Positions 33,374-45,391 of a DNA stretch of 64,000 bases are shown here, in pieces (position 1 is the first letter of the stretch; the number at the start of each line of letters is the position of its first letter). The DNA comes from Sphingomicrobium marinum (GTDB taxonomy: Bacteria; Pseudomonadota; Alphaproteobacteria; Sphingomonadales; Sphingomonadaceae): positions 2,101,501 through 2,165,500 of the forward strand of contig NZ_JANPVQ010000001.1 of NCBI RefSeq assembly GCF_026157105.1. Direction: 5' to 3'. Below the pieces are notes generated by a model. The model saw only the letters and a list, made by a program, of their open reading frames with translations, searched no databases and had not been told where the DNA came from. A program made the translations under genes and the position numbers.

Positions 33374-35505
33374 TCCGCAGCCTCATCCCTCGGCGGCTTG
33401 TTATGCCCGAGCAGGCGCAGCACCTCGTCCGCCGCATCGGCCAAATTCGTGCCCGGCCCGAAGATCGCCTGCACGCCCTTTTCACGCAGGAACTGGTAGT
33501 CCTGCGGCGGGATTACGCCGCCGGCGATCACCTTGATGTCGCTGCGGCCCATATCCTTCAGATGCCCGACCAGCTCGGGGATCAGCGTCTTGTGGCCCGC
33601 GGCGAGGCTGGAGGCGCCGACCACGTCGACGCCCTTGTCCACCGCCATCTGCGCGGCCTCGCGCGGGGTCTGGAAGAGCGGGCCTGCGACAATGTCGAAG
33701 CCCAGATCGCCAAAGGCCGAGCTCACCAGGTTGGCCCCGCGATCATGCCCATCCTGCCCCATCTTGGCGACGAACATTTTTGGCGCACGGCCCATGCGCT
33801 GCGTGACCGACTGGGTGCCGTCCTTGACCGCTTCCCACGCCGCATCGGCGCGCTGGCCATAAATCCCGCTGACCGGCGTCGGCCGCGTATCGTAGCGCCC
33901 GAACGCGCGTTCGAGGGCATAGCTGATCTCGCCAAGCGTCGCCCGCGCCCGCGCCGCGCGCACCGACAGGCGTAGCAAGTTCTCATCGCCGCGCGCGCCT
34001 TCTTCCAAAGCCTCCAGCGCCGCCTTCACCTCGGCCTCGTCGCGCTTGGCCTTCACCTCCTCGATCCGCGCGATCTGCGAGGCGCGCACCTTGGCATTGT
34101 CGACCTCTAGGATATCGAGCTCGTCCTCTTTCTCGCGGCGATATTTGTTCACGCCCACGATCACCGTCTCGCCCGTATCCACCTTGGCCGCACGCTCTGC
34201 GGCGGCCTCCTCGATGTGGCGTTTGGGCAGGCCGTCGGCGACCGCCTTGGTCATGCCGCCCGCCGCCTCGACCTCGTCGATCAGCTCCTTGGCCTTTTCG
34301 ACCAGCTGCGCCGTCAGCGCTTCGACATAGTATGACCCGCCGAGCGGATCGGCGACCGCGGTGATCCCGCTTTCCTCGGCGAGGATCAGCTGCGTGTTGC
34401 GGGCGATACGCGCACTGCGATCGGTCGGCAGCGCGACCGCCTCGTCAAAGCTGTTTGTGTGCAAGCTTTGCGTCCCGCCAAGCGTTGCCGCCATCGCCTC
34501 GATCGTGGTGCGGATCACGTTGTTGTACGGGTCCTGCTCGGTCAGGCTGACACCCGAAGTCTGGCAGTGCGTGCGCAGCAGCTTCGACTTCTCCGACTTG
34601 GCGCCAAGATCGGTCATCAGCTCGGCCCACAAGGTCCGCGCCGCCCGCAGCTTCGCCACCTCCATGAAGAAGTTCATCCCGATGCCGAAGAAAAAGGACA
34701 GGCGCGGCGCAAAGCTGTCCAACTCCATGCCCGCATCCATCGCGGTGCGCGCATATTCGACGCCATCGGCCAGCGTATAGGCAAGCTCCTGCACCGCCGT
34801 CGCGCCAGCCTCGTGCATATGATAGCCCGAAATCGAAATCGAGTTGAAGCGCGGCATCTCCTCGCTCGTATAGGCGATGATATCGCTGACGATCCGCATC
34901 GAGGGCGCGGGCGGATAGATGTACGTATTGCGCACCATGAATTCTTTAAGAATGTCATTTTGAATCGTGCCCGACAGCTGGGCGTGGTCGACACCCTGCT
35001 CTTCGCCTGCGACGATATAGAAGGCCATCACCGGCAGCACCGCGCCGTTCATCGTCATCGACACGCTCATCTCGTCGAGCGGAATGCCGTCGAAGAGCAA
35101 TTTCATGTCCTCGACCGTATCGATCGCGACGCCCGCCTTGCCGACATCGCCCGCGACCCGTTCGTGATCGCTATCGTAGCCGCGGTGCGTCGCCAGATCG
35201 AAGGCAACCGACAGCCCCTTCTGCCCCGCCGCGAGGTTACGGCGATAGAAAGCGTTCGATTCCTCCGCAGTCGAAAAGCCCGCATATTGCCGGATCGTCC
35301 ACGGCCGCCCCGCATACATCGTCGCATAAGGGCCCCGCGTATAGGGCGGCAGCCCGGGATAGCCGGGATCGAGCCCCTCGACATCCTCGGGCCCATAGAC
35401 GTTTTGCAGCGTGATATGCTCGGGCGTGGTGACCTTGAGATCGCGTCCACGCGCTTCTTTTTCGGCTTTTTCTTCCCAGTCGGAACGGGTCGGTTTGTCA
35501 GTCAT
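33370..35505 (-). CDS. scpA: methylmalonyl-CoA mutase, B12-dependent
   Basis: It isomerises (R)-methylmalonyl-CoA to succinyl-CoA, the last step of propionyl-CoA disposal into the TCA cycle. The 711-aa chain has the catalytic barrel ([29 protein letters not shown]) and a C-terminal cobalamin-binding domain with the DxHxxG motif at 585-590 ([10 protein letters not shown]). It is the single-chain large-subunit form. A GGAGG site precedes the ATG at 35505. The upstream gene is a small membrane protein, then the epimerase. Confidence 0.97.
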   Translation of the reverse strand: MTDKPTRSDWEEKAEKEARGRDLKVTTPEHITLQNVYGPEDVEGLDPGYPGLPPYTRGPYATMYAGRPWTIRQYAGFSTAEESNAFYRRNLAAGQKGLSVAFDLATHRGYDSDHERVAGDVGKAGVAIDTVEDMKLLFDGIPLDEMSVSMTMNGAVLPVMAFYIVAGEEQGVDHAQLSGTIQNDILKEFMVRNTYIYPPAPSMRIVSDIIAYTSEEMPRFNSISISGYHMHEAGATAVQELAYTLADGVEYARTAMDAGMELDSFAPRLSFFFGIGMNFFMEVAKLRAARTLWAELMTDLGAKSEKSKLLRTHCQTSGVSLTEQDPYNNVIRTTIEAMAATLGGTQSLHTNSFDEAVALPTDRSARIARNTQLILAEESGITAVADPLGGSYYVEALTAQLVEKAKELIDEVEAAGGMTKAVADGLPKRHIEEAAAERAAKVDTGETVIVGVNKYRREKEDELDILEVDNAKVRASQIARIEEVKAKRDEAEVKAALEALEEGARGDENLLRLSVRAARARATLGEISYALERAFGRYDTRPTPVSGIYGQRADAAWEAVKDGTQSVTQRMGRAPKMFVAKMGQDGHDRGANLVSSAFGDLGFDIVAGPLFQTPREAAQMAVDKGVDVVGASSLAAGHKTLIPELVGHLKDMGRSDIKVIAGGVIPPQDYQFLREKGVQAIFGPGTNLADAADEVLRLLGHNKPPRDEAAE

Positions 35506-35540
35506 GGTGCCTCCCTAGCGATAACGCATGAAGGCGGCAA

Positions 35541-35789
35541 TCAGGCCCGCAATTGCAAGCCGAACAGCATGTCGAGCCCGGCGATGATCAGCAACACGGT
35601 CACCGCGACATTGGCCGCCTGTAGCACCTTGAATTTCGCCTCGCCAAGCTCCTCGCGCGTCGTGCGCTTGCGCCACAGCGGGATCTCTCCCGTCGCATCC
35701 GCCTGCCGCACGCGACGCGCCATCAGCACGGCAAGCACCAGCGCGACGAGACCGACAAAGATTTCCTCAGGCCGCCCGGTGCCGAACAT
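35541..35789 (-). CDS. small membrane protein, 82 aa
   Basis: I do not recognise this protein. The first hydrophobic segment is at about residues 10-25 (IFVGLVALVLAVLMA) and the second at about 60-78 (ANVAVTVLLIIAGLDMLF), with a charged linker (ATGEIPLWRKRTTREELGEAKF) between them. It begins one base after the epimerase stop and ends 35 bases before the mutase start, so it is co-transcribed. Similar small membrane genes recur three more times in this operon. Confidence 0.7.
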   Translation of the reverse strand: MFGTGRPEEIFVGLVALVLAVLMARRVRQADATGEIPLWRKRTTREELGEAKFKVLQAANVAVTVLLIIAGLDMLFGLQLRA

Positions 35790-35790
35790 G

Positions 35791-36210
35791 TCAGTGCGCC
35801 TGCTTGGGGCTTTCCATGATTTCGGTCAGCACCCCTTCCATATCCTTGGGATGGAGGAAGAAGATAGGGGTGCCGTGCGCGCCGATCCGCGTCGGCCCCA
35901 GGATGCGCTTGCCCTTGCCCTCGAAATAGGCCCGCGCTTCTTCGATATCGGGCACTTCGAAGCAAAGATGATGCTGCCCGCCGAGCGGATTCTTCTCGAG
36001 AAACTTTATGATCGGCGAGGTGTCGCCCAGCGGCTCGATCAGCTCGATCTGGCTATTGGGCGTATCGACAAAACAGACCTTCACCCCCTGCGCGGGCAGG
36101 TCGAAGGGTTCGCGAATAACCTCGACCCCCATAGTATCGCGATAATGCGCGATGGAGTCTTGGATCGACGGAGTAGCGACGCCGACATGGTTGAGACGGC
36201 CAAGTTTCAT
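35791..36210 (-). CDS. mce: methylmalonyl-CoA epimerase
   Basis: It interconverts (S)- and (R)-methylmalonyl-CoA, linking the carboxylase and mutase. The 139-aa VOC-fold protein begins MKLGRLNHVGVATPSIQDSIAHYRDTMG, with metal-ligand His8. GGQHHLCFEVPDIEEA supplies a second His, and DMEGVLTEIMES the late Glu. The gene overlaps the preceding membrane gene by ATGA (36207-36210). It fits the pathway context exactly. Confidence 0.95.
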   Translation of the reverse strand: MKLGRLNHVGVATPSIQDSIAHYRDTMGVEVIREPFDLPAQGVKVCFVDTPNSQIELIEPLGDTSPIIKFLEKNPLGGQHHLCFEVPDIEEARAYFEGKGKRILGPTRIGAHGTPIFFLHPKDMEGVLTEIMESPKQAH

Positions 36211-36488
36211 GCGAATATCCTCACCGCAGCCTTAAGAGTTTGCACGATTCCAATTACGAAGAACGCGCCAACACCGCAGAGCCAAAACACCAGAAAGCCT
36301 TGCTGAAACCGAAAAAGTATGGGGCTTTCTTCATGCTTAAGGGGACCGATTAGAGGCCTCTCAAATTGGCCCGTCTTGCGGGATCGCTGGAACTGGCGGT
36401 ATCCCCAATAGCCCATAGCTGCAACAATCGACGTCCACAGAACCATGAACGTCAATCCCGCCACGCCCGAATGCAGAAACCATTCCAT
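36207..36488 (-). CDS. small membrane protein, 93 aa
   Basis: I do not recognise this protein. It has two hydrophobic segments (about residues 11-31 and 64-85) flanking a polar linker (QFQRSRKTGQFERPL). Start ATG 36488 overlaps the pccB stop (TGATG); a GTG at 36491 would give GTGA coupling. Its stop overlaps the epimerase start. Composition is AT-richer than the adjacent enzymes. Confidence 0.7.
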   Translation of the reverse strand: MEWFLHSGVAGLTFMVLWTSIVAAMGYWGYRQFQRSRKTGQFERPLIGPLKHEESPILFRFQQGFLVFWLCGVGAFFVIGIVQTLKAAVRIFA

Positions 36489-38020
36489 CACAACGGAATA
36501 TTATCATGCTTCTTCCACGGGTTCTCGAGCTGCTTGTCGCGCAGCTTCCTTAACCCCAGCGCCACCCGCTTCCTCGTCGAATGCGGCATGATCACTTCGT
36601 CGATGAAGCCCATGCTCGCCGCCACGAAGGGGTTGGCGAAGCGGTCTTCATATTCCTTGGTCTTTTCCGCGATCTTGTCGGGATCGTCGCGATTCTTTCG
36701 GAAAATGATCTCGACCGCGCCCTTGGCGCCCATCACCGCGATTTCCGCGCTCGGCCAGGCATAGTTCAAATCACCGCGCAGATGCTTCGACGCCATCACG
36801 TCATACGCCCCGCCATAGGCCTTGCGCGTGATCACCGTGATCTTGGGCACCGTCGCCTCGGCATAAGCAAACAGCAGCTTCGCGCCATGCTTGATGATTC
36901 CATTATGCTCCTGCCCCACGCCCGGCAGGAAGCCCGGCACGTCCACGAACGTCAGGATCGGAATTTCGAACGCATCGCAGAAGCGCACGAAGCGCGCCGC
37001 CTTCATCGATGAATTGATGTCGAGCACGCCCGCCAGCACCATGGGCTGGTTGGCGACCACGCCCACCGTGCGCCCCTCGATCCGGCAAAAACCGATGATG
37101 ATGTTGGCGGCATGGCGCGGCTGCAGCTCGAAAAAGCGCCCCTCGTCCGCGACTTTCGCGATCACCTCATGCATGTCATAGGGCTGGTTGGCGCTCGGCG
37201 GGATCACCGTGTCGAGACTGTCCTCCATCCGGTCCCACGGATCCTCGGTCGGCACCACCGGCACGTCATCGCGGTTGGACTGCGGCAGGTAGGAGAAAAA
37301 TTCGCGGGTCGCCAGCAGCGCGTCGATATCGTTCTCGAACGCCCGGTCCGCTACGCCCGATTTGGTCGTGTGCGTGATCGCGCCGCCCAGCTCTTCCTGC
37401 GTGACTTCCTCGTTGGTAACGGTCTTCACCACTTCGGGCCCGGTCACGAACATGTAGCTCGTGTCTTCCACCATGAAGATGAAATCGGTCATCGCAGGGC
37501 TATAGACCGCGCCCCCCGCGCACGGCCCCATGATGAGCGACAGCTGCGGCACCACCCCGCTGGCGAGCACATTGCGCTGGAACACCTCGGCATAGCCGGC
37601 AAGGCTGGCAACGCCTTCCTGGATGCGCGCGCCGCCCGAATCGTTGAGGCCGATGACGGGCACACCCGTCTTCATCGCCATGTCCATCACCTTGCAAATC
37701 TTCTCCGCGTGGCGCTCGGAAAGCGAGCCGCCGAATACGGTGAAATCCTGGCTGAAGACATAGGTGAAGCGCCCGTTGATCGTGCCTGAACCGGTGACGA
37801 CGCCATCGCCCGGCACCTTGTTGTCGGCCATGCCAAAATCGGTCGCATTATGCTCGACGAACATATCGAGCTCTTCGAAGCTGTCGTCGTCGAGCAGCAC
37901 GGTCAGCCGCTCGCGCGCGGTCAGCCGGCCCTTGGCGTGCTGCGCATCGATACGCTTCTGCCCGCCACCCATGCGCGCGCGTTCACGCCGCGCTTCGAGT
38001 TCTTCGATCGTGGTACCCAA
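36488..38020 (-). CDS. pccB: propionyl-CoA carboxylase beta subunit
   Basis: PccB transfers CO2 from carboxybiotin to propionyl-CoA. The 510-aa carboxyltransferase has the CoA-site block [44 protein letters not shown] and [18 protein letters not shown] choose TTG 38020 because AGGAGAGG precedes it at good spacing and it gives the family N-terminus [15 protein letters not shown]; the frame opens to 38053. It leads the methylmalonyl-CoA operon, whose pccA partner is frameshifted. Confidence 0.94.
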   Translation of the reverse strand: MGTTIEELEARRERARMGGGQKRIDAQHAKGRLTARERLTVLLDDDSFEELDMFVEHNATDFGMADNKVPGDGVVTGSGTINGRFTYVFSQDFTVFGGSLSERHAEKICKVMDMAMKTGVPVIGLNDSGGARIQEGVASLAGYAEVFQRNVLASGVVPQLSLIMGPCAGGAVYSPAMTDFIFMVEDTSYMFVTGPEVVKTVTNEEVTQEELGGAITHTTKSGVADRAFENDIDALLATREFFSYLPQSNRDDVPVVPTEDPWDRMEDSLDTVIPPSANQPYDMHEVIAKVADEGRFFELQPRHAANIIIGFCRIEGRTVGVVANQPMVLAGVLDINSSMKAARFVRFCDAFEIPILTFVDVPGFLPGVGQEHNGIIKHGAKLLFAYAEATVPKITVITRKAYGGAYDVMASKHLRGDLNYAWPSAEIAVMGAKGAVEIIFRKNRDDPDKIAEKTKEYEDRFANPFVAASMGFIDEVIMPHSTRKRVALGLRKLRDKQLENPWKKHDNIPL

Positions 38021-38069
38021 ATTACCTCTCCTGTTGGCGAGAGGCGGTGGCATGGGAAGGGGCGAGAGG

Positions 38070-38488
38070 TCAATCGCTGGCTTGGGAAGCGGGGCCAGCA
38101 GTCATGACGGAAGTGACGATTTCCATGGTTCGACGTTGCCACTCTGGTTCGCCGCGATGGTAGAGCCGTACGGTCGTCCCTTGTGGTCCAGCGGTATTCT
38201 CCAAATAGAGCACCGTATTTGAGGTGCATTGTGCTGCCATTACTCGCGTGAAAGTGCTGCCTTCCTTGGCCGTCACGTCTGTCCAGAAAATGTCGCTGCC
38301 AATAGGCTCTTCTTCGACCGCATCGAATACAGCGCGAGCCGACTTCTCTGTAAGTTCGAAGGCAAAAGATTCGGTGGCGCGCAAGTCGCCACGCAGCTCC
38401 TGCATCGCATCTCCGCAAACAGTGTCAGACCCGCCGCATCCAACTAACAAGACGCTGGCGAAGGCTGCGACGAGGGGCCGCAATTGCC

Positions 38489-38492
<4 letters not shown>
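38070..38492 (-). CDS. hypothetical lipoprotein, 140 aa
   Basis: The N-terminus [19 protein letters not shown] is a lipoprotein signal (LLVGC; acylated Cys19). The mature part ([18 protein letters not shown]...) is a small alpha/beta protein with three Cys in all and no motif I recognise. It overlaps the pyruvate kinase stop by ATGA (38489-38492), so it is probably translated from the pyk transcript, and it lies upstream of pccB on the same strand. Confidence 0.7.
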
Positions 38493-39958
<1,466 letters not shown>

Positions 39959-40106
39959 GTCTCTTTCACCCCTTTGGCCCGTGCATAGCGTTTCGCGGGA
40001 CCTTATCAACCGACCATGACAAGACGGTTGAGCCATTCGCCCGCCTCGCCTATCGCCCCGGTCGAATTCGATTCCAACATTTCACCAGATTCGGGAGACC
40101 AAGACC

Positions 40107-40349
40107 ATGGCAGATGGAGCCATCGCCGCTGACCAGCTGAAACTTTTCATCGAGCGCATCGAGCGCCTTGAGGAAGAAAAGAAGGCCATCGCCGACGACA
40201 TCAGCGACGTCTATAAGGAAGCCAAGGCCAATGGCTACGACGCCAAGATCATGCGCACCATCGTGCGCCTGAGGAAGATGGAAAGCCACGAGCTGCAGGA
40301 ACAGGACGCGCTGATCGAAACCTACCGCGCCGCGGTCGGCCTCAGCTAA
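40107..40349 (+). CDS. gapR: GapR (DUF2312) nucleoid-associated protein
   Basis: GapR binds overtwisted AT-rich DNA as a clamp-like tetramer and assists replication and transcription in Caulobacter. The 80-aa protein is almost entirely helical: [37 protein letters not shown] is the DUF2312 coiled coil, followed by the [11 protein letters not shown] block. It is full length. It lies 148 bases from the divergent pyk gene and 18 bases before the YbjQ-like gene. Confidence 0.93.
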   Translation: MADGAIAADQLKLFIERIERLEEEKKAIADDISDVYKEAKANGYDAKIMRTIVRLRKMESHELQEQDALIETYRAAVGLS

Positions 40350-40367
40350 ACGAAGGAGAACACGCCG

Positions 40368-40688
40368 ATGATCGTCGCCACCACCCACCGTATCGAGGGT
40401 CGCCCCGTCACCGCCTATCTGGGCATCGTGTCGGGCGAGGTCATTATCGGCGCCAACATCTTCAAGGACCTTTTCGCAGGCATACGCGACATCGTCGGCG
40501 GGCGGTCGGGCGCCTATGAAAAAGCGCTCGACGACGCGCGCAAGGAAGCGCTTCTCGAACTGCAGGCCGATGCGCGCGATCTGGGCGCCGATGCGATCAT
40601 CGGGGTCGACATCGATTACGAAGTGATCGGCCAGCAGGGCTCGATGCTGATGGTCGCGGTCTCCGGCACCGCGGTCAAACTGGGCTAG
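40368..40688 (+). CDS. YbjQ/UPF0145 family protein
   Basis: The 106-aa protein matches UPF0145 (YbjQ-like, often called heavy-metal-binding domain). Blocks are [35 protein letters not shown] and [17 protein letters not shown]. These proteins form pentameric rings, and function is not established. The short C-terminus SGTAVKLG is typical. It follows gapR by 18 bases, with its own AAGGAG ribosome site, so it may be in the same transcript. Confidence 0.9.
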   Translation: MIVATTHRIEGRPVTAYLGIVSGEVIIGANIFKDLFAGIRDIVGGRSGAYEKALDDARKEALLELQADARDLGADAIIGVDIDYEVIGQQGSMLMVAVSGTAVKLG

Positions 40689-40746
40689 ACAGGGCGCGGG
40701 CGCGCTCGCTAAACCCCCGCAAAATAGACTTTTTCAAGGGTAATCC

Positions 40747-41499
40747 ATGGCAGGCCATAGTAAATTCGCCAACATCAAGCATCGCAAGGGCGCGCAGGAC
40801 AAGAAGCGCTCGGCGCTCTTTTCCAAGTTAAGCCGCGAAATCACCGTCGCGGCCAAGATGGGCCTGCCCGATCCCGACATGAATCCGCGCCTGCGCCTCG
40901 CGGTCAACACCGCGCTCAAGCAGTCGATGCCCAAGGACAATATCAAGAAGGCGATCGACAAGGCGACCGCGTCCGAAGGCGAAGATTACGAAGAAATCCG
41001 CTATGAAGGCTATGGCCCCAACGGCGTCGCGCTGATCATCGAAACGCTCTCGGACAACCGCAACCGCACCGCCACCAGCGTGCGCACGATCCTGTCGAAA
41101 AACGGCGGCAATCTCGGGTCTTCCGGCGCGGTCGCGCACAGCTTCGATCGCCTCGGCCTGATCGAATACAAGGCCGAAGGGCTGTCCGAGGAAAAGGTCC
41201 TCGAAGCCGCGATGGAAGCCGGCGCGGACGATATCCAGTCGGACGATGAAACGCACGCCATCTGGACCGAAGCCGACCAGCTCCACGAGGTCGCCTCGGC
41301 GCTCGAAAAGACGCTGGGCGAACCCGAAACCGCCAAGCTGGCGTGGCGCCCGCAGATCGAGCAGGAGGTCGAGGGCAAAGACGCCGATACGCTCGTCAAG
41401 CTGATCGATGCGCTCGAGGATGACGACGACGTCCAGACGGTCTGGGGCAACTACACTTTTTCGGACGCCGAACTCGAACGTCTCGGCCAGGCCGACTAG
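40747..41499 (+). CDS. yebC: YebC/PmpR family transcriptional/translation regulator
   Basis: The 250-aa protein begins [21 protein letters not shown], the near-invariant YebC signature, and continues [19 protein letters not shown]. Acidic C-terminal domains follow. YebC/PmpR bind DNA in regulation, and some members relieve ribosome stalling at proline stretches. The gene leads yebC-DUF3147-ruvC-ruvA-ruvB, a common alphaproteobacterial order. The next gene starts directly after its stop. Confidence 0.96.
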   Translation: MAGHSKFANIKHRKGAQDKKRSALFSKLSREITVAAKMGLPDPDMNPRLRLAVNTALKQSMPKDNIKKAIDKATASEGEDYEEIRYEGYGPNGVALIIETLSDNRNRTATSVRTILSKNGGNLGSSGAVAHSFDRLGLIEYKAEGLSEEKVLEAAMEAGADDIQSDDETHAIWTEADQLHEVASALEKTLGEPETAKLAWRPQIEQEVEGKDADTLVKLIDALEDDDDVQTVWGNYTFSDAELERLGQAD

Positions 41500-41853
41500 A
41501 TGGGCTGGCTGCTGACGAAGGCACTTCTCAGCGGCTTGATCATCGCTGCCGTTTCCGAAATTGCCAAGCGCTTCCCCGCCTGGGGAGCGCTAGTGGCATC
41601 GCTACCGCTTGTCTCGATCCTCGCCATGCTGTGGTTGTGGCGCGAGAAGCCCGACGTCGCCAACATGGCGCATCATAGCGAGGCGACCTTCTGGTTCGTC
41701 CTGCCAAGCCTGCCGATGTTCCTGCTCATCCCGACATTGTTGCGGCATGGCTGGGACTTTCACCTGAGCCTGCTGGCGGGCTGCCTTCTCACTGTCTGCC
41801 TCTATTCGGGAATGATCTGGCTCGGACCGCGTGTCGGGATCGATATTTCATGA
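41500..41853 (+). CDS. DUF3147 family membrane protein
   Basis: The 117-aa protein has four hydrophobic segments: KALLSGLIIAAVSEIAKRFP, WGALVASLPLVSILAMLWLW, FWFVLPSLPMFLLIPTLL and a last one from LLAGCLLTVC. This layout with FPAWGALVASLPLVSI matches DUF3147, of unknown function. It begins right after the yebC stop and overlaps ruvC by ATGA (41850-41853), so it is inserted in the Ruv operon by tight coupling. Confidence 0.85.
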   Translation: MGWLLTKALLSGLIIAAVSEIAKRFPAWGALVASLPLVSILAMLWLWREKPDVANMAHHSEATFWFVLPSLPMFLLIPTLLRHGWDFHLSLLAGCLLTVCLYSGMIWLGPRVGIDIS

Positions 41854-42326
41854 TCGTCCTGGGCATCGACCCCGGGCTTGGGACCACCGGCTGGGGGCTA
41901 ATCGAGGCCGCGGGCAATCGCCTGATTCACCTCGGCAACGGGCAGATCAAGTCGCCCGCCAAGGCGCCGCTGCCGGCGCGGCTCGCCATCCTCGCGCATC
42001 ACCTCGAAGAAGTGATCGAGGAGGCCGAGCCCGATTGCGCGGCGATCGAGGAAGTTTTCGTCAACAAGAACGCCCAGTCGACGCTCAAGCTCGCGCAGGC
42101 CCGGGGCGCATTGCTGCTCTGCTGCGCGCGCGCCGGGCTCGAGCTCGACGAATATGCGCCGCGACTCGTCAAGAAGGCGGTGGTCGGCACCGGTTCCGCC
42201 GAAAAAGCGCAAATCCACGCCATGGTCGGGCGCCTGATGCCCGGCTGCGACATTGCCGGGCCCGATGCCGCCGATGCGCTCGCCGTTGCCATCACCCACG
42301 CACACCATGCCCGCGCCCCGCGCTAA
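41850..42326 (+). CDS. ruvC: Holliday junction resolvase RuvC
   Basis: RuvC cleaves Holliday junctions with RuvAB. The 158-aa protein has the acidic residues of the active site: Asp7 in GIDPGLGTTGW, Glu in IEEVFVNKNAQS, and a late pair in GPDAADALAVAITH. The start MIVLGIDPGLG at 41850 overlaps the DUF3147 stop. Its 3' end overlaps the phosphodiesterase gene by 20 bases, which separates it from ruvA. Confidence 0.96.
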   Translation: MIVLGIDPGLGTTGWGLIEAAGNRLIHLGNGQIKSPAKAPLPARLAILAHHLEEVIEEAEPDCAAIEEVFVNKNAQSTLKLAQARGALLLCCARAGLELDEYAPRLVKKAVVGTGSAEKAQIHAMVGRLMPGCDIAGPDAADALAVAITHAHHARAPR

Positions 42327-43245
42327 ACCGGTTGTCATTGCCCATCGCGGCGCCAGCGCCGAACGCCCCGAACACACGCTCGAAGCCTATGCCCGCGCCA
42401 TCGCGCTGGGCGCCGACTATATCGAACCCGATCTCGTCGCGACCAGGGACGGGCATCTCGTTGCCCGCCACGAAGCCGAACTGTCGGGCACCACCGACAT
42501 CGCCGATCGAAAGGAATTCGCTGAGCGAAAGTCCGCCCGGACGATCAATGGCCGCGAGGTCACCGGCTGGTTCGCGCATGATCTGACTCTCGCCGAACTA
42601 AAAAGACTGCGCGCCCGCGAACGTCTCCCGCTCATCCGTCCGGGCAATGCCCGCTTTAACGGCCAATTCCAGATCCCGACTTTTGCCGAGATCGTCACCC
42701 TTGCCCGCAGCGCGGATCGCCGCGTCGGCGTCTATCCCGAGTTAAAGACCCCTAGCTTTCTAATGGAAGCTGCCGGCATCGATGTCGTCGCCCTCATGGC
42801 CGCCGAGCTGCGCCGCCTCGATCTTGCTGATGCTGATGCCCCGGTCTTCGTGCAATGTTTCGAAACCGCCCCGCTCCAGCGCCTCGCAACGCTCGTAGAT
42901 ACCCCGCGGATCATGCTGCTCGGCCAGCGCAGCGATGCCCCCGACGAGATGGCAACCATCGCAACCTTCGCCAGCGGCATCGGTGCAAACATTCAGCTGC
43001 TGCTCGAAGGCGATCTCGCGCCCACCTCGCTGGTGGAAGAAGCCCACGCCGCCGGCCTCCTCGTCCATGGCTGGACGCTGCGCGCCGAAAACATCTTCTT
43101 GCCCGAGCGTTTGCGCAAGGGCGACATCCCCGCCGACCTGGGCGATTATGCGACCTTGTGGAACGCCTTGATCGCCACCGGTGCAGACGGTTTCTTCATC
43201 GACAATCTTGCCGAATGGAACGCGCTTGCCGCCGCCCGCGATTGA
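42307..43245 (+). CDS. glpQ: glycerophosphodiester phosphodiesterase
   Basis: It hydrolyses glycerophosphodiesters to glycerol-3-phosphate and an alcohol. The 312-aa TIM barrel has the catalytic block VIAHRGASAERPEHTLEAY (His, Arg, Glu) and the metal site IEPDLVATRDGHLVARHE. No signal peptide is seen at MPAPRAKPVV, so it may be cytoplasmic, unlike periplasmic GlpQ. The start at 42307 lies inside ruvC's last codons. It sits between ruvC and ruvA. Confidence 0.9.
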   Translation: MPAPRAKPVVIAHRGASAERPEHTLEAYARAIALGADYIEPDLVATRDGHLVARHEAELSGTTDIADRKEFAERKSARTINGREVTGWFAHDLTLAELKRLRARERLPLIRPGNARFNGQFQIPTFAEIVTLARSADRRVGVYPELKTPSFLMEAAGIDVVALMAAELRRLDLADADAPVFVQCFETAPLQRLATLVDTPRIMLLGQRSDAPDEMATIATFASGIGANIQLLLEGDLAPTSLVEEAHAAGLLVHGWTLRAENIFLPERLRKGDIPADLGDYATLWNALIATGADGFFIDNLAEWNALAAARD

Positions 43246-43284
43246 CGATTCCCTTTTTGTCCTGCCCCCGCTAGCCTGCGATCC

Positions 43285-43875
43285 ATGATCGCTCGCCTCA
43301 CCGGAAAACTTGCGGAAATCACCGCCGACGCGTGCGTGCTCGATGTCGCGGGCGTTGGCTATCTCGTCCATTGTTCGGGGCGGACGCTGGAGGCGATCGG
43401 CGGCGTCGGATCGCACGTTCTCCTCCTCACCGAGATGCAGGTGCGCGAGGATGCGATGACGCTCTACGGCTTCAAGGACGATGCCGAACGCGCCACCTTT
43501 CGCGCGCTCACCAGCGTCCAGGGCGTCGGCGGCCGCGTCGCGCTCGCCATCCTCACCGTCCTCACCGCTGATGAACTGGCGCAGGCCGTCAGCACCGGCG
43601 ACAAGGCAATGGTCGCGCGCGCCAACGGCGTCGGCCCCAAGCTTGCGATGCGCATCGTCAACGAACTCGCAGGCAAGCTCGGCGACCCGGCGCTGGGCGG
43701 CGCGCCCGCCCCGCAAAAAGGCAGTTTTGCCGCTGACGCTCTATCGGCCCTCACCGGGCTCGGCTTCAAACCCGCCGAAGCCAGCAAGGCGGTGCAGGCC
43801 GCGCAGGAAGAACTCGGCGCCGACGCCACGCTTGATGCGCTCGTGCGCACCGCGCTCAAGAAAGCGGGCAAGTGA
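43285..43875 (+). CDS. ruvA: Holliday junction ATP-dependent helicase subunit RuvA
   Basis: RuvA binds Holliday junctions as a tetramer and loads RuvB. The 196-aa protein has the N-terminal OB fold ([31 protein letters not shown]), the two HhH motifs ([14 protein letters not shown] and [16 protein letters not shown]) and a C-terminal RuvB-binding helix domain ([21 protein letters not shown]). Its TGA overlaps the next GTG (GTGA). Confidence 0.96.
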   Translation: MIARLTGKLAEITADACVLDVAGVGYLVHCSGRTLEAIGGVGSHVLLLTEMQVREDAMTLYGFKDDAERATFRALTSVQGVGGRVALAILTVLTADELAQAVSTGDKAMVARANGVGPKLAMRIVNELAGKLGDPALGGAPAPQKGSFAADALSALTGLGFKPAEASKAVQAAQEELGADATLDALVRTALKKAGK

Positions 43876-44315
43876 GCAGGAAGCGCCAGCGCCGCAAAAA
43901 GGCAGCGCCGCCGCCGCCACCGCCTCAGCCCGGCTGGCTCAAGGGCCTGCGCAATCTCCTGCTGGTCGAGGCCGCGGTCATGGCGCTCATCCTGCTCTAT
44001 TTGCGGATCACCGACCGCTTCGAACAGGGCGCCGACGCGTGGGTTGCGACGATCGTCATGATCCTCGTGTCGACGCTCGCCTTGCTCGTCTCCTATGCCG
44101 CCAGCCAAAAGCGCAAGCCGCGCCGCGTCCAATATGGCTGGGTCGCCGCCGGCCTTATCGGCGGCACTGCGCTCATCGCCTATCTCGTCTCGCTGGTGCT
44201 CGGCAAAGGCGGCGAAACCGCGACGCTCGGCATCATCGTGCTGCCCTTCTACCACTGGGGACTGATCGCGCTGATGCTGCTGATCCTCGCAATTCTCGAC
44301 TGGACGAAGAAATGA
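43872..44315 (+). CDS. hypothetical membrane protein with Pro-rich N-terminus, 147 aa
   Basis: I do not recognise this protein. GTG 43872 overlaps the ruvA stop. The N-terminus is basic then poly-proline ([20 protein letters not shown]), followed by four hydrophobic segments (about 30-48, 60-80, 90-110 and 118-140) and a basic end (LDWTKK). It lies between ruvA and ruvB, 41 bases before the latter, so it is co-transcribed. The Pro-rich tract could be a cytoplasmic interaction tail, or a YebC/EF-P-type stalling site by inference. Confidence 0.72.
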   Translation: MSRKRQRRKKAAPPPPPPQPGWLKGLRNLLLVEAAVMALILLYLRITDRFEQGADAWVATIVMILVSTLALLVSYAASQKRKPRRVQYGWVAAGLIGGTALIAYLVSLVLGKGGETATLGIIVLPFYHWGLIALMLLILAILDWTKK

Positions 44316-44356
44316 AGTCGCTGACAGGGCGCACTTTTCTTGGCAGAGTCTGAGCC

Positions 44357-45391
44357 ATGGCCACCGATCCCGACCGCCTGACCACGCCCGAGCGACGCGC
44401 CGAAGACGTCGATGCGGCGCTGCGCCCCAAGGCGCTCGATGAATTCATCGGTCAGAAGAGCGCGCGCGAAAATCTGCGCGTCTTCGTCAATGCCGCCAAG
44501 AGCCGCGAGGAAGCGCTCGATCATGTCCTACTGTTTGGCCCGCCTGGGCTCGGCAAGACCACGCTCGCGGGCATCCTCGCGCGCGAGATGGGTGTCGGTT
44601 TTCGCGCCACCAGCGGCCCCGTCATCGGCAAGTCGGGCGATCTTGCCGCGCTGCTGACCAACCTCGAAGAAGGCGACGTCCTCTTCATCGACGAGATTCA
44701 TCGGCTCAATCCGGCGGTCGAGGAGGTGCTGTATCCCGCGATGGAAGACCGCGCGCTCGACATCATGATCGGCGAAGGTCCGTCGGCCCGCTCGGTCCGC
44801 ATCGACCTGCCGCCCTTCACGCTCGTCGGCGCCACCACGCGGCAGGGATTGCTCACCACCCCGCTGCGCGATCGCTTCGGTATTCCGGTGCGCCTCAATT
44901 TTTACACGGTCGAAGAACTCGAACAGGTCGTCACCCGCGCTGCCGGGCTGCTCAGCGCCCCCGTCGCCAAGGATGGTGCGACCGAGATCGCGCGGCGCAG
45001 CCGCGGGACACCGCGCATCGCCGGACGCCTGCTGCGCCGCGTCCGCGATTTCGCGCATGCCGCGGGTGCAGACACGATCGATGCCAAAACCGCCGACAGT
45101 GCCCTGAAGCGCCTCGAGATCGACGAGCTCGGCCTCGACGCCATGGACCGGCGTTACCTCACCATGATCGCCGATCTTTATGGCGGCGGCCCCGTTGGTA
45201 TCGAGACGCTCGCCGCGGGCCTGTCCGAACCGCGCGACACGATCGAGGACGTCATCGAGCCCTATCTCATTCAGCTTGGCCTCATCGCGCGCACGGCAAG
45301 AGGTCGCTGCCTCAACGGGCGCGGCTGGAAGCATCTCGGCATCACCCCGCCCAAGAGCGCGCAGGACGGATTGTTCGACGGAGGGAAATAA
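44357..45391 (+). CDS. ruvB: Holliday junction branch migration ATPase RuvB
   Basis: RuvB is the AAA+ motor of branch migration. The 344-aa protein has [19 protein letters not shown] at the N-terminus, Walker [10 protein letters not shown], Walker B FIDEIHRL, sensor 1 [19 protein letters not shown] with the arginine finger, and a C-terminal winged helix ([14 protein letters not shown]). Its TAA stop shares a base with the ATG of the next gene. With ruvC and ruvA it completes the set. Confidence 0.97.
   Translation: MATDPDRLTTPERRAEDVDAALRPKALDEFIGQKSARENLRVFVNAAKSREEALDHVLLFGPPGLGKTTLAGILAREMGVGFRATSGPVIGKSGDLAALLTNLEEGDVLFIDEIHRLNPAVEEVLYPAMEDRALDIMIGEGPSARSVRIDLPPFTLVGATTRQGLLTTPLRDRFGIPVRLNFYTVEELEQVVTRAAGLLSAPVAKDGATEIARRSRGTPRIAGRLLRRVRDFAHAAGADTIDAKTADSALKRLEIDELGLDAMDRRYLTMIADLYGGGPVGIETLAAGLSEPRDTIEDVIEPYLIQLGLIARTARGRCLNGRGWKHLGITPPKSAQDGLFDGGK

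Noticed and set aside
34459-36306. 615-codon open frame antisense to the mutase, epimerase and neighbours
   Set aside because: It crosses several confirmed genes on the other strand and its translation is His/Arg-rich low complexity without motifs.
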